64,000 nt of DNA from Dethiosulfovibrio peptidovorans (GTDB lineage Bacteria; Synergistota; Synergistia; Synergistales; Dethiosulfovibrionaceae): assembly GCA_002748665.1 (NCBI GenBank), contig PDTB01000023.1, forward strand, positions 1 through 64,000, read 5' to 3'. Positions 34,052 through 42,157 of the stretch are shown here, one piece after another (within the stretch, counting starts at the first letter, position 1; each line of letters starts with the position of its first letter). The notes below the pieces were generated by a model. That model saw only the letters and a program-made list of their open reading frames with translations. It had not been told where the DNA came from and did not search any database. The position numbers and the translations under genes are program-made.

Positions 34052-34450
34052 GTGTTTGATGTAACGTGGAAAGTGATGGCAAAAGATCTTGAGGGATTGG
34101 CACATCGGTTTCGTGCGGTTGGGCAAAACCTGGCGAACATCAATACTCCGGCGTATGCTCGTCGAGAGGTCTCCTTTGAGGACCAACTGAACGATGTTAT
34201 CAATGGCTCTAAACGTATACCCCTGGCTGTGACCGACGAACGCCATATGACTATCCACGCTCGATCTATTGTTGACGTCACACCTAAAGAAAACAGAATC
34301 CCAGACCAACTTTATCGCCTGGATCGCAACAACGTAGATCCCGAGATCGAAATGGCCAAGCTTACGGAAACTCGTCTTGGATATGAGGCAATGACTCGGC
34401 TTATGGCCAAAAAAGTCGGAAACTATAAAACCGCTATAGGGGGTCGCTGA
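34052..34450 (+). CDS. flgB: flagellar basal-body rod protein FlgB
   Basis: The 132-residue product has the rod-protein N-terminus with RFRAVGQNLANINTPAYARR and SFEDQL, and a C-terminal amphipathic segment NNVDPEIEMAKLTETRLGYE as in FlgB. It forms the proximal rod above the MS ring. A GTG start follows GGAGGTGGGG at good spacing. The stop codon overlaps the flgC start by one base. It begins the flagellar block 58 bases after codY. Confidence 0.95.
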   Translation: MFDVTWKVMAKDLEGLAHRFRAVGQNLANINTPAYARREVSFEDQLNDVINGSKRIPLAVTDERHMTIHARSIVDVTPKENRIPDQLYRLDRNNVDPEIEMAKLTETRLGYEAMTRLMAKKVGNYKTAIGGR

Positions 34451-34872
34451 TGCGAGTTTTTAAACACATTGACGTAGCTGGAAGCGCCTTGACAGCTCAT
34501 CGACTCTGGGTGGACACTATCTCTCAGAACCTCGCCAACGTCAACACTTCCAGAACCCCTGAAGGAGGACCCTACATCCGTCGGGTGCCGGTTTTTCAGC
34601 AAATTTTGGATGAGATTGGAGAAGAGGGTAAAGTTAAGGGCGGTGTTAAGGTGGTCGAAATCGCCAAAGATACCTCCTCTGCTCCTCGTTTGGTCTATCA
34701 GCCTGATCATCCAGATGCTGATGAAGAGGGATATGTGGCTATGCCCAACGTCAGCGTTGTTCGAGAGATGGCCGACATGATGACTGCTAGCCGGGCGTAC
34801 GAGGCTAATCTTGCAGTCACCGGCTCAGCTAAAAACATGTGGTTGGCTGCTTTGGATATTCTTAAGGGATAG
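34450..34872 (+). CDS. flgC: flagellar basal-body rod protein FlgC
   Basis: The 140-residue product shows the rod motif RLWVDTISQNLANVNTSRTP, the PYIRRVPVFQQIL loop, the YQPDHPDADEEGYVAMPNV segment specific to FlgC and a C-terminal coiled region REMADMMTASRAYEANLAV. It is a proximal rod subunit. Start overlaps flgB. A terminator and a new promoter follow, so the unit seems to end here rather than run directly into fliE. Confidence 0.95.
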   Translation: MRVFKHIDVAGSALTAHRLWVDTISQNLANVNTSRTPEGGPYIRRVPVFQQILDEIGEEGKVKGGVKVVEIAKDTSSAPRLVYQPDHPDADEEGYVAMPNVSVVREMADMMTASRAYEANLAVTGSAKNMWLAALDILKG

Positions 34873-34889
34873 TGTTGCAGTTTGTTCAG

Positions 34890-34920
34890 AAGGCTCTCAG
34901 TCCAGACGGGGCCTTTTTTT
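34890..34920 (+). terminator. rho-independent terminator after flgC
   Basis: AAGGCTC (34890-34896) pairs with GGGCCTT (34909-34915), allowing one G-T pair, and is followed by a run of T. It separates flgBC from the next genes. Confidence 0.7.
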
Positions 34921-34924
34921 CGTC

Positions 34925-34953
34925 TTGTCACTTTGATGGGCATCCTGTACAAT
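34925..34953 (+). promoter_or_regulatory. promoter of the transglycosylase-htpG block
   Basis: TTGTCA (34925-34930) and TACAAT (34948-34953) are 17 bp apart, right after the flgC terminator and 40 bases before the next start. Confidence 0.75.
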
Positions 34954-34992
34954 AGGCCTTTTGGAAATCCACAAGTCCTGGGGAGTGATTCC

Positions 34993-35622
34993 ATGAATAA
35001 CACAGCGCGGCAAAGCTTTATTTGGGCCATTTGTCTCCTCTTACTTGGAGCATCTGGAAGCTGGGGGAGTTCCCATATCGAAAAAGCGCATTTTCTTGAC
35101 GAGTACATCAGAAAACAAAACCAATCTACCTACGATGTAGCGCTTCGGCCACAAGCTGACGAGGCCGTCAGAAAAGCGATTGCGAGCGGTTTTCGGCAGT
35201 ATAACAGTTCTGTCTCCTGGAAACACGCTTGGGAATATGCAGGGTATGTCATGGAGGCCTGTAAAAAATTTGGTGTCGAAGACCCTACCCTTGTGGCTGG
35301 TATGATCGTCAAAGAATCTCGAATTCGCCCTCGAGCTCGGTCTCGATATGCCTATGGTCTTATGCAGATATACTGGAAGGTCCATAAGAAGTCAATAAAA
35401 AGGACTTTCCCGTGGATAAAAAACACGGAAGATCTCATGAATCCACGGAACAATGTTCTGGTAGGTACCTGGATATTTGCATCATACCTGAAGAACTCTG
35501 GCAACGACATCCATAAGGCTCTCCATCGATATCTGGGAGCTCACAATCACCGGTATGTCTCCAAAATTATGTCCTACCGGGGTACCATTCGCAAGAACCT
35601 TATCGCCGACGAGAGGAGCTAG
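34993..35622 (+). CDS. secreted lytic transglycosylase (SLT domain)
   Basis: The 209-residue product has a signal peptide (QSFIWAICLLLLGASGSWGS) and a compact lysozyme-like domain: VAGMIVKESRIRPRARSRYA with the catalytic Glu in KES, then YGLMQIYWKVHKKSIKR and LMNPRNNVLVGTWIFASYL. Such enzymes cleave peptidoglycan between MurNAc and GlcNAc and often open the wall for the flagellar rod. It has its own promoter. A second transglycosylase is encoded inside the operon at 43936. ATG 34993 is the start consistent with the signal peptide. Confidence 0.85.
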   Translation: MNNTARQSFIWAICLLLLGASGSWGSSHIEKAHFLDEYIRKQNQSTYDVALRPQADEAVRKAIASGFRQYNSSVSWKHAWEYAGYVMEACKKFGVEDPTLVAGMIVKESRIRPRARSRYAYGLMQIYWKVHKKSIKRTFPWIKNTEDLMNPRNNVLVGTWIFASYLKNSGNDIHKALHRYLGAHNHRYVSKIMSYRGTIRKNLIADERS

Positions 35623-35629
35623 ATATCAT

Positions 35630-37507
35630 ATGAGTGTTGCCAGAGAAACCCACGTATTCGAGACCGAGGCGAAACAGATCCTGGATATGATGATCTATTC
35701 GGTTTACTCTAACAAGGATATCTTTCTTCGGGAACTTGTCTCCAACGCCTCCGATGCTCTGGATAAACTCCATCTCGAAGCACTGATCGACCATGACTTG
35801 GCTCAATACGCCAAGGACCCCTTTATCAGGCTCGTTCGGGATGAGAAAGATCGAAATCTCTCCATCTCGGACAATGGTATCGGTATGGACCGAGACGAGA
35901 TCATTGCCTACATTGGAACTATCGCTAAGTCGGGAACCAAGGAATTTCTGGCGGCTTTGAAGGAACGTCGGGAAGGCGACCCGGCAGAGATGCTTATTGG
36001 TCAATTCGGTGTGGGGTTCTACTCTGCGTTCATGGTGGCCGATAAAGTAACTCTTCTCACCAAAAAAGCGGGTTCGAATATTGCCTGGCGCTGGGAGTCC
36101 TCTGGAGATGGGACATACACCCTGGAGGAGGCAGAGCGGCCGACTCCGGGAACGACCGTTACTCTTCATTTGAAAGAGGCGGATCATGAAAACGGTCTCA
36201 AAGACTACACGTCGCCTTGGGTTATCCGTGATATTGTCCGTACCTACTCGGATTTCGTGGCCTACCCCATCAAAATGCAGGTGGAGCGCCCCAAGGACGA
36301 TGCCTCGGGAACCGTTATCAACGACGAAACGCTTAATTCCATGAAGGCTCTGTGGATGCGCCCCGAAGACCAGGTCACAGACGAGGAATATCGTCAGTTC
36401 TATCGCCACGTTGCCCACGACTGGCAGGATCCTTTGGAACGAATCGTCTTCGCTACCGAGGGTGTCACCGAGATGCATGGGATTCTGTTCATACCTCTTA
36501 AAGCCCCCTACGATATTTTCTCCGAGGCGGGAGGCCGAGGTGTTAATCTCTACGTCAAACGAGTTTTCATAATGGAGAACTGCGCTGACATCCTTCCGGG
36601 GTATCTGCGATTTGTTCGGGGCGTTGTGGACTCCGAAGACCTCTCCCTCAACATCTCGAGAGAACTTCTCCAGCAGGATCGTCAAGTTCGCCTCATCCGA
36701 AAAAGCGTCACCCGAAAAGTTCTTCAATCCCTGGCTTCCATGTTGAAAGACGACCGAGAACGCTATGATCGTTTTTGGAATGAATTTGGTATCATTCTCA
36801 AGGAAGGACTCATACGAGGTGAGGGGGACGATGAGGCAATCCGTAACATCTGCCTCTTCTCCTCGACCCGTTCGGAGGATGACAGGATTACCTTGGGAGA
36901 CTATCTGGATCACATGACTTCGGATCAGAAGCATATTCACTATATCACCGGACCGTCCGTTGAGATTCTCAGGAGCTCGCCTCATCTTGAAGTGCTTCTG
37001 GCAAAGGGAGAGGAGGTTCTGCTACTTGCCGATCCTGTGGACGAACTATGGGTTCAAGGAGCTGAGTTTCAGGGTAAACAGTTTCGGTCGGTGGCTCAGA
37101 CAGGGGAGAATGACAAAGTCGAGGATGCTGAGTCCTCGTCATCTCCGCTGTTGGGTCGGGTCAAAGATGCCCTCAAAGACTTGGTGAAGGATGTTCGATT
37201 TTCTCATCGTCTCACCGCGTCTCCGGCATGTCTTGTTGGTACTGAGGACGACGTCAGTCCTCAGATGGAGCGAATTATGCGGGCAATGGGACAAGACGTC
37301 CCTGAAGTTCGGCGAGTATTGGAGCTCAACGGGGATCATCCCGTACTCAAAAAGATGATCGCCCTTGTGGAGTCGGACGATGTCGATCTGGCGCCTTTTT
37401 GCTATGTACTCTACGGTCAGGCTCTTCTTGCTGAGGGGGGGAACCTCAAAGATCCCGCTGAATTTGTTCGACAGCTATCTGTCATCATGGATAGAGCTCT
37501 CGATTGA
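35630..37507 (+). CDS. htpG: chaperone HtpG (Hsp90)
   Basis: The 625-residue product has the N-terminal GHKL ATPase domain (FLRELVSNASDALDKLHLEA, SISDNGIGMDRDEI, GTIAKSGTKEF, GQFGVGFYSAFMVADKV), the middle domain with RGVVDSEDLSLNISRELLQ and a C-terminal dimerisation domain ending in QLSVIMDRALD. It is an ATP-dependent chaperone. GAGAGGAG precedes ATG 35630. It lies 7 bases behind the transglycosylase gene, so both share a transcript. Its place within a flagellar locus is unusual. Confidence 0.95.
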   Translation: MSVARETHVFETEAKQILDMMIYSVYSNKDIFLRELVSNASDALDKLHLEALIDHDLAQYAKDPFIRLVRDEKDRNLSISDNGIGMDRDEIIAYIGTIAKSGTKEFLAALKERREGDPAEMLIGQFGVGFYSAFMVADKVTLLTKKAGSNIAWRWESSGDGTYTLEEAERPTPGTTVTLHLKEADHENGLKDYTSPWVIRDIVRTYSDFVAYPIKMQVERPKDDASGTVINDETLNSMKALWMRPEDQVTDEEYRQFYRHVAHDWQDPLERIVFATEGVTEMHGILFIPLKAPYDIFSEAGGRGVNLYVKRVFIMENCADILPGYLRFVRGVVDSEDLSLNISRELLQQDRQVRLIRKSVTRKVLQSLASMLKDDRERYDRFWNEFGIILKEGLIRGEGDDEAIRNICLFSSTRSEDDRITLGDYLDHMTSDQKHIHYITGPSVEILRSSPHLEVLLAKGEEVLLLADPVDELWVQGAEFQGKQFRSVAQTGENDKVEDAESSSSPLLGRVKDALKDLVKDVRFSHRLTASPACLVGTEDDVSPQMERIMRAMGQDVPEVRRVLELNGDHPVLKKMIALVESDDVDLAPFCYVLYGQALLAEGGNLKDPAEFVRQLSVIMDRALD

Positions 37508-37617
37508 TGGCCGTTTGCGTATAAGTGGCTTAGTATGGTATCGTTGAGGAAAAGAAGGGGCTTTCGGGGCAGAAGCGGTTAAACTTTTTTAGGATAAACG
37601 TTTGAGGAGGAGACGGG

Positions 37618-37923
37618 ATGGAACGACTGGTCAACGATGTGTATCTCTCGGGTGTACTTCACTTTGTAAAGGGAGACACCGTTGGAGAGAATCGGCTGGG
37701 AAAATACTTTGAATTTTCTCTGAAAAGAGAATATCGAGACATGGATGGCAGCGACCGAATCGACTTTCTCAGGATGCGAGCGTTCAATCCTGAGATCGTC
37801 CAGTGGTTGGAGAGACAGGAAGAAAATCTGCCGGTTTGGGTTGCAGGTGAACTTCGTTCCTCTTTGGGGAGCGGGCGAATCTATGTCCTCGTGAAAAAAA
37901 TCCAGACGCTCAACAGCCTTTGA
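37618..37923 (+). CDS. OB-fold, SSB-like protein
   Basis: The 101-residue product looks like a single OB domain: NDVYLSGVLHFVKGDTVGEN, GKYFEFSLKREYRDMDG, IDFLRMRAFNPEIVQWLERQ and a final LPVWVAGELRSSLGSGRIYV strand pair. The order (V.L.G.L ... F.L ... D.F..R.. ... V.GELRS) is that of single-stranded-DNA-binding proteins, but it is short and lacks the acidic C-terminal tail. It could be an auxiliary SSB. TGAGGAGGAG precedes the ATG. A strong terminator follows. Confidence 0.6.
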   Translation: MERLVNDVYLSGVLHFVKGDTVGENRLGKYFEFSLKREYRDMDGSDRIDFLRMRAFNPEIVQWLERQEENLPVWVAGELRSSLGSGRIYVLVKKIQTLNSL

Positions 37924-37940
37924 GAGTCTCTGTTTTCTTG

Positions 37941-37965
37941 AAAGCCGCCTCTTGGCGGCTTTTTT
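37941..37965 (+). terminator. strong rho-independent terminator
   Basis: AAAGCCGCC (37941-37949) and GGCGGCTTT (37954-37962) form a perfect 9-bp stem with a TCTT loop, running into TTTTTT. It ends the transglycosylase-htpG-OB block. Confidence 0.92.
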
Positions 37966-37982
37966 GATGCTGAAGACTCAAA

Positions 37983-38014
37983 TTAACAGCAGGTAGGTTT
38001 AACAGCAGGTAGGT
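37983..38014 (+). repeat. 16-bp perfect tandem repeat
   Basis: TTAACAGCAGGTAGGT occurs twice in tandem, about 70 bp upstream of the fliE promoter. Role unknown. Confidence 0.85.
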
Positions 38015-38084
38015 GCGGTGATACGGAGCGTTGTGTTACAATAAAACTAAAGTGGGGCAAACAATGTAAAACTGCGCGGTATTC

Positions 38085-38113
38085 TTGAAAACCACACAGT
38101 TGTGTGATAGGAT
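38085..38113 (+). promoter_or_regulatory. fliE operon promoter with palindrome in spacer
   Basis: TTGAAA (38085-38090) and TAGGAT (38108-38113) are exactly 17 bp apart. The spacer contains the palindrome CACACAGTTGTGTG (38093-38106), a likely operator. The transcript would have a leader of nearly 200 nt before fliE. The whole gap from 37924 to 38313 holds no gene. Confidence 0.65.
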
Positions 38114-38313
38114 GATTCTTTAGTGTTTTTTCGATTTTTCAAAAGCATCGCTCATGTTGTTTTTTGGATTTTATCGTGTTCTTTTAAGTAATCAAAACTG
38201 CGGTGACATAGAGGCCTGTAGCTCATTTTTCAACGTGTAGTTGGACGAATTTTTGAGGTATCTGTAAGTTTTTTGACCTCATTTACATTTTCAAGAGGAG
38301 AGCATGAGTACAT

Positions 38314-38619
38314 ATGAAAGACACACGGATAGGTCTCATCAAGCTAGATGACCAGATGTTCAAGACTCGTCTCATTGAACGAAACGATAAAACTGACGCC
38401 CTCTCCTTTGAAAAAGCTCTCAAAGATGCAATGGTCGGTGTCAACGATCTACAGATGGAGGCTGACGTCATGATTCAGAAGCTTTCGTTGGGTGATGTTG
38501 ATGACGTGTCCGAAGTGAGTGTCTCTGTGGAGAAGGCTGAGCTGGCGTTTAAACTCCTGGTTCAAATTCGGGATAAACTGATTGATGCATATCAACAGCT
38601 GGGCCGGATGCCTGTCTAA
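38314..38619 (+). CDS. fliE: flagellar hook-basal body protein FliE
   Basis: The 101-residue product has the FliE core: LSFEKALKDAMVGVNDLQME followed by a C-terminal VSVEKAELAFKLLVQIRDKL and IDAYQQLGRMPV. FliE joins the MS ring to the rod. The ATG at 38314 is fixed by the frame, yet the good ribosome binding site (AGAGGAGAGC) lies 14 bases ahead and points better at an ATG at 38304 that opens only a 15-codon frame. It is the first gene of the second flagellar unit. Confidence 0.92.
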   Translation: MKDTRIGLIKLDDQMFKTRLIERNDKTDALSFEKALKDAMVGVNDLQMEADVMIQKLSLGDVDDVSEVSVSVEKAELAFKLLVQIRDKLIDAYQQLGRMPV

Positions 38620-38633
38620 AGTTGTTTTTACTT

Positions 38634-40205
38634 ATGGAGCGCTTTAAAGAAGCTAAGGAACATATGCGTATGCTCTGGTCATCCCTCCAACGGTGGCAAA
38701 AGCTCACCTTGGTGGGATTAGTTGTTTTTGTCTTTTTGGGGCTTCTCCTTCTTGTGATAATGGCAAGGCATGAGCGATGGGAACCTCTCTTTTCTGGCCT
38801 TGAGATTCAGGATGAGGCAGCCATTGTCGCATACCTCAAGGAGAACAAGGTTCCCTATCGGCTGGATCCTGGAGCCAATGCTATTCTGCTTCCAAAGGAT
38901 CAGGTCTACAGTGCCAGACTTGAACTCGCTCGAGTGGGGCTTCCCAAGGGAGGCGTTACGGGGTACGAGATATTCGACAAGTCCAACATGGGCATGAGTG
39001 AATTTCAGCAAAAAATCACCTATGTTCGAGCACTCGAAGGAGAGCTATCCCGGACTGTAACCCAAATTGATGCTGTGGAATACTCCAAAGTCAACATTGT
39101 TCTTCCGCAGCCTCATCTTTTCCTTGAGCAACAACAACCGGCTACGGCATCTGTCCTCATACGCGTACGGCGGGGAGCTACCGTGAATCCAGAGCAAATC
39201 AAAGCCATTGTTCATCTCGTCAGTCATAGCGTTGAGGGACTCAAACCCGATGATGTTACCGTTGTGGATACCGATGGTAACGTTCTCTCAGATCTGTTAG
39301 ATAGCGATATGTTTATCTACACTGATGGGGCAGGGCGAACTGTTTCGTCAGTTCAGAGAGAACTTGAGAGGCAACAGGAAAAGGAACTGGAGCGCAAGGT
39401 GCGGGCTATGCTGGAACGTGTCTTTGGCCCTGGGAGCGTTGTAGTTCGGATCAAGGTCGACCTTGATTTGGACAAAAAACGAAAGGCCTCCACCCAATAT
39501 ATCCCTGGTCCTACTGGCAAAGGGGTCGTCCGGAGCCAGCAAAACATGGAAGAAAGCTACGTCGGTCATGGTGCTCCCATGGGTGGGGCGCCGGGAACGA
39601 CCACCAATATTCCCGGGTACGCTATCGCCACTGACAACGGCGGTTCAGGGGAATATAACAAAAGTGATACTGTCACCAACTATGAAATCACCACCCATGA
39701 GTCTGAAAACGTAGGGGCTCCAGGTTCTGTTCGTCGGCTGACAGCGTCGGTTTTGGTCGACGGCGACCTTTCGGACCAACAGCTTGAGGATATTCGGGGT
39801 CTTGTCGCCCCGGCCATAGGATTTGATCCTGGGCGAGGTGATCAGCTTGCCATTGAGTCCATGAAGTTCTCATCAACCATGGCAGATCGTATTGCTGCTC
39901 AGATGGCGGCCGAGCGGCGCCAAAAGCTCATAGTCGCGTTCCTGGTGGGTGGGGTAATCCTCTCACTTCTCGCTGTGGCCCTGTTCCTCTGGTATCGCCG
40001 GTACAAGCGGCGTAAACTCTTGGCAGCGGCTCAGCGAGCCGATGACTCCGGTCGGGTTCCCAGTCTTCAGGATATCTTGGCGGGGCCCGGTGCTTTGGAG
40101 GCTCAAGGCGAGCTGGCAGTCCTCGAGGAACAGATTCGAAACTATGCGTTGAACAACCCGGAGGATTTTGCAGCCTTTATGCGTGAATGGATCGTAGAGG
40201 ACTGA
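38634..40205 (+). CDS. fliF: flagellar MS-ring protein FliF
   Basis: The 523-residue product has two membrane helices (about residues 20-42 and 423-446) around a periplasmic region with the ring-building motifs EPLFSGLEIQDEAAIVAYLK, GMSEFQQKITYVRALEGELS, ASVLIRVRRGATVNPEQIKA and GLKPDDVTVVDTDGNVLSDL. The C-terminal tail PEDFAAFMREWIVED binds FliG. It forms the MS ring in the cytoplasmic membrane. ATG 38634 is preferred over TTG 38622; neither has a good ribosome binding site, so coupling to fliE is likely. Confidence 0.95.
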   Translation: MERFKEAKEHMRMLWSSLQRWQKLTLVGLVVFVFLGLLLLVIMARHERWEPLFSGLEIQDEAAIVAYLKENKVPYRLDPGANAILLPKDQVYSARLELARVGLPKGGVTGYEIFDKSNMGMSEFQQKITYVRALEGELSRTVTQIDAVEYSKVNIVLPQPHLFLEQQQPATASVLIRVRRGATVNPEQIKAIVHLVSHSVEGLKPDDVTVVDTDGNVLSDLLDSDMFIYTDGAGRTVSSVQRELERQQEKELERKVRAMLERVFGPGSVVVRIKVDLDLDKKRKASTQYIPGPTGKGVVRSQQNMEESYVGHGAPMGGAPGTTTNIPGYAIATDNGGSGEYNKSDTVTNYEITTHESENVGAPGSVRRLTASVLVDGDLSDQQLEDIRGLVAPAIGFDPGRGDQLAIESMKFSSTMADRIAAQMAAERRQKLIVAFLVGGVILSLLAVALFLWYRRYKRRKLLAAAQRADDSGRVPSLQDILAGPGALEAQGELAVLEEQIRNYALNNPEDFAAFMREWIVED

Positions 40206-40224
40206 CAGGAAAGGACGTTCTTGG

Positions 40225-41244
40225 ATGGCGAAAGACCTGTCCCCTAAACAAATGAAGGGCAAGCAGAAGGGTGCCATTCTCATGGTAACCCTGGGTAACG
40301 ATGTGGCAGCTCAAACCTACAAACATCTGGATGAGAGTAGTATCGAGGTCCTTACTCTGGAGATTGCGAACCTTCGCAAGATTACGTCGGAGCAACGCTT
40401 GACCGTTCTAAAGGACGCTCAAGAGCTTATACTGGCTCGCGAGTATATGGCTCAGGGCGGCGTGGATTACGCACGAGAAATTCTGGAAAAAGCCTTAGGA
40501 CCAGAGCGAGCTCAAAGCTTGTTAACCAGAATAACCGCAAGTCTGCAGGTTCGCCCATTTGATTTCATGCGGCATAGTGACCCCCAGCAGCTTATTAGCT
40601 TTATCCAGGGTGAACATCCCCAGACCATAGCCCTTATTCTGTCGTATCTCACGCCGGAGCAGGCAGCGGCTGTTATCGGGCGCCTCTCGGCTACCATGCA
40701 AGCCGAGGTTACTAAACGAGTTGCAAAGATGGATCGGATCACCCCAGAGGTCCTTCGGGAGGTTGAGCGCGTCTTGGAGCGAAAATTCAGTACCATCATC
40801 GGACAAGATTTCACTATGGCAGGGGGTATCGACGCTGTTGTCGAAATTATCAACAGAGTAGACCGTGGAACCGAACGGAATATCATGGAAAACCTGGAAG
40901 AGAACGACCCTGAGCTGGCTGAGGAGATCAAGCGTCGTCTCTTCGTCTTTGAGGATGTCGCTGGTCTGGATGATCGCTCTATTCAGAGGCTTCTGAGAGA
41001 GATCGAGATAAAAGATCTTGGGCTAGCTCTCAAGGGAGCCAGCGATGACCTTAAAACTAAATTTACTAAAAATATGTCCCAGAGAGCTGGAGACATGCTT
41101 TCCGAAGATATGCAATATATGGGGCCCGTTCGAGTTCGAGACGTGGAGGAATCTCAGCAGAAGATCGTTAACGTCGTTCGAGCCTTGGAGGATGCCGGGG
41201 AAATTATCATTGCTCGAGGTGGGGAGGAGGAGCTGATTGTCTGA
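40225..41244 (+). CDS. fliG: flagellar motor switch protein FliG
   Basis: The 339-residue product contains the FliG domains: an N-terminal FliF-binding part (GKQKGAILMVTLGNDVAAQT), the middle EHPQTIALILSYLTPEQAAA motif with the EHPQ signature, and the C-terminal torque domain with FVFEDVAGLDDRSIQRLLRE and LALKGASDDLKTKFTKNMSQ, including the charged residues that meet MotA. It is the rotor part of the C ring. The ribosome binding site GGAAAGGA lies close upstream. It overlaps fliH by eight bases. Confidence 0.96.
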   Translation: MAKDLSPKQMKGKQKGAILMVTLGNDVAAQTYKHLDESSIEVLTLEIANLRKITSEQRLTVLKDAQELILAREYMAQGGVDYAREILEKALGPERAQSLLTRITASLQVRPFDFMRHSDPQQLISFIQGEHPQTIALILSYLTPEQAAAVIGRLSATMQAEVTKRVAKMDRITPEVLREVERVLERKFSTIIGQDFTMAGGIDAVVEIINRVDRGTERNIMENLEENDPELAEEIKRRLFVFEDVAGLDDRSIQRLLREIEIKDLGLALKGASDDLKTKFTKNMSQRAGDMLSEDMQYMGPVRVRDVEESQQKIVNVVRALEDAGEIIIARGGEEELIV

Positions 41245-42157
41245 TACCAAGCGCCGGCTTATCCGAGCTGCGCGAATCCTCCCCGAAGCTGTCCATGTTG
41301 GACGGAGGGGGCGCTTCTCACTTTCGTCGTTGGATGTGAGCGAGGCGAAAAACTCTTCGTTGGATGTCGCTGAGAATCTTGGCTCCTTGATGGAGAGTTC
41401 TGCGGAGCTTACCGAGACGGATAAACTCCGTGCTGAACTTGAAAAACTAGAAATTTCCTATCGCGAAATGGTCTCTCGCCTCGAACAGGAAGAAGCCCGA
41501 AACAGGGATCTTCAGGCAGAGATGCAAAAAAAAGAAGCTCAAAGAGATGTAGAAATCACTTCTCTTCGAGGTCAGATCGAAAAAGACCGAGAAGCCGCTG
41601 TTCTGGCTGGACAGAAAGAGGGGTGGGCCCAGGGGCATGCTCAGGGTATTGAGGACGGCAAGACCGAGCTGGAAGCTCGTATCCGTGCAAACTTTGAGGC
41701 CCAACTCTCCCAAACGATTGACCTCCTCAACACGGTTTACGAACGGATGCGATCTCATCTCGACGAGCTTCTGGCTGCCAATCCTTATCGTTTGATTCGC
41801 CTGTGGGAACGGGTGCTTTCCCGGCTTTTGATTCGTGAAGTGGCATTTGACCAGGAATCAGCCCTCCGCCTGTTAAAGGAGCTTCTATCCAGAGCCAGCG
41901 AAAAAGAGGACATCCGGGTGTACCTCAATGCAGACGATCTTGACGGAGTGGAGGCTCAGAAAGACTCTTTTGGAGATCTGATCCGAGGAATCCGAAATAT
42001 CGAGTTTTTACCCGACGACGAAGTAGACAAAGGAAGCTGTATTGTCGAGACCGGCCTTGGTATCTATGATGCCCGTTGGCGAACCCAACTGGAACAGATA
42101 AGTACCGAGGTTGAGACGGCGTTATTGGAAGGTATAGCCCATGGCAGCGATAGATGA
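41237..42157 (+). CDS. fliH: flagellar export regulator FliH
   Basis: The 306-residue product has a long charged coiled coil (about residues 55-125, TDKLRAELEKLEISYREMVS onward), a GWAQGHAQGIEDGKTELEAR glycine-repeat segment and a C-terminal ATPase-binding domain (VLSRLLIREVAFDQESALRL, then GSCIVETGLGIYDARWRTQL). It regulates the export ATPase FliI. The start is a TTG overlapping the fliG end. It overlaps fliI by 17 bases. Confidence 0.92.
   Translation: MSDTKRRLIRAARILPEAVHVGRRGRFSLSSLDVSEAKNSSLDVAENLGSLMESSAELTETDKLRAELEKLEISYREMVSRLEQEEARNRDLQAEMQKKEAQRDVEITSLRGQIEKDREAAVLAGQKEGWAQGHAQGIEDGKTELEARIRANFEAQLSQTIDLLNTVYERMRSHLDELLAANPYRLIRLWERVLSRLLIREVAFDQESALRLLKELLSRASEKEDIRVYLNADDLDGVEAQKDSFGDLIRGIRNIEFLPDDEVDKGSCIVETGLGIYDARWRTQLEQISTEVETALLEGIAHGSDR

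Noticed and set aside
35600-36985. Long minus-strand ORF of 461 codons
   Set aside because: It is the mirror of htpG, a result of codon bias, with no start signal.
37618-37923. The OB-fold protein as PriB or a full SSB
   Set aside because: It is too short for SSB, lacks the acidic tail and shows no PriB-specific motif, so only an SSB-like fold is claimed.
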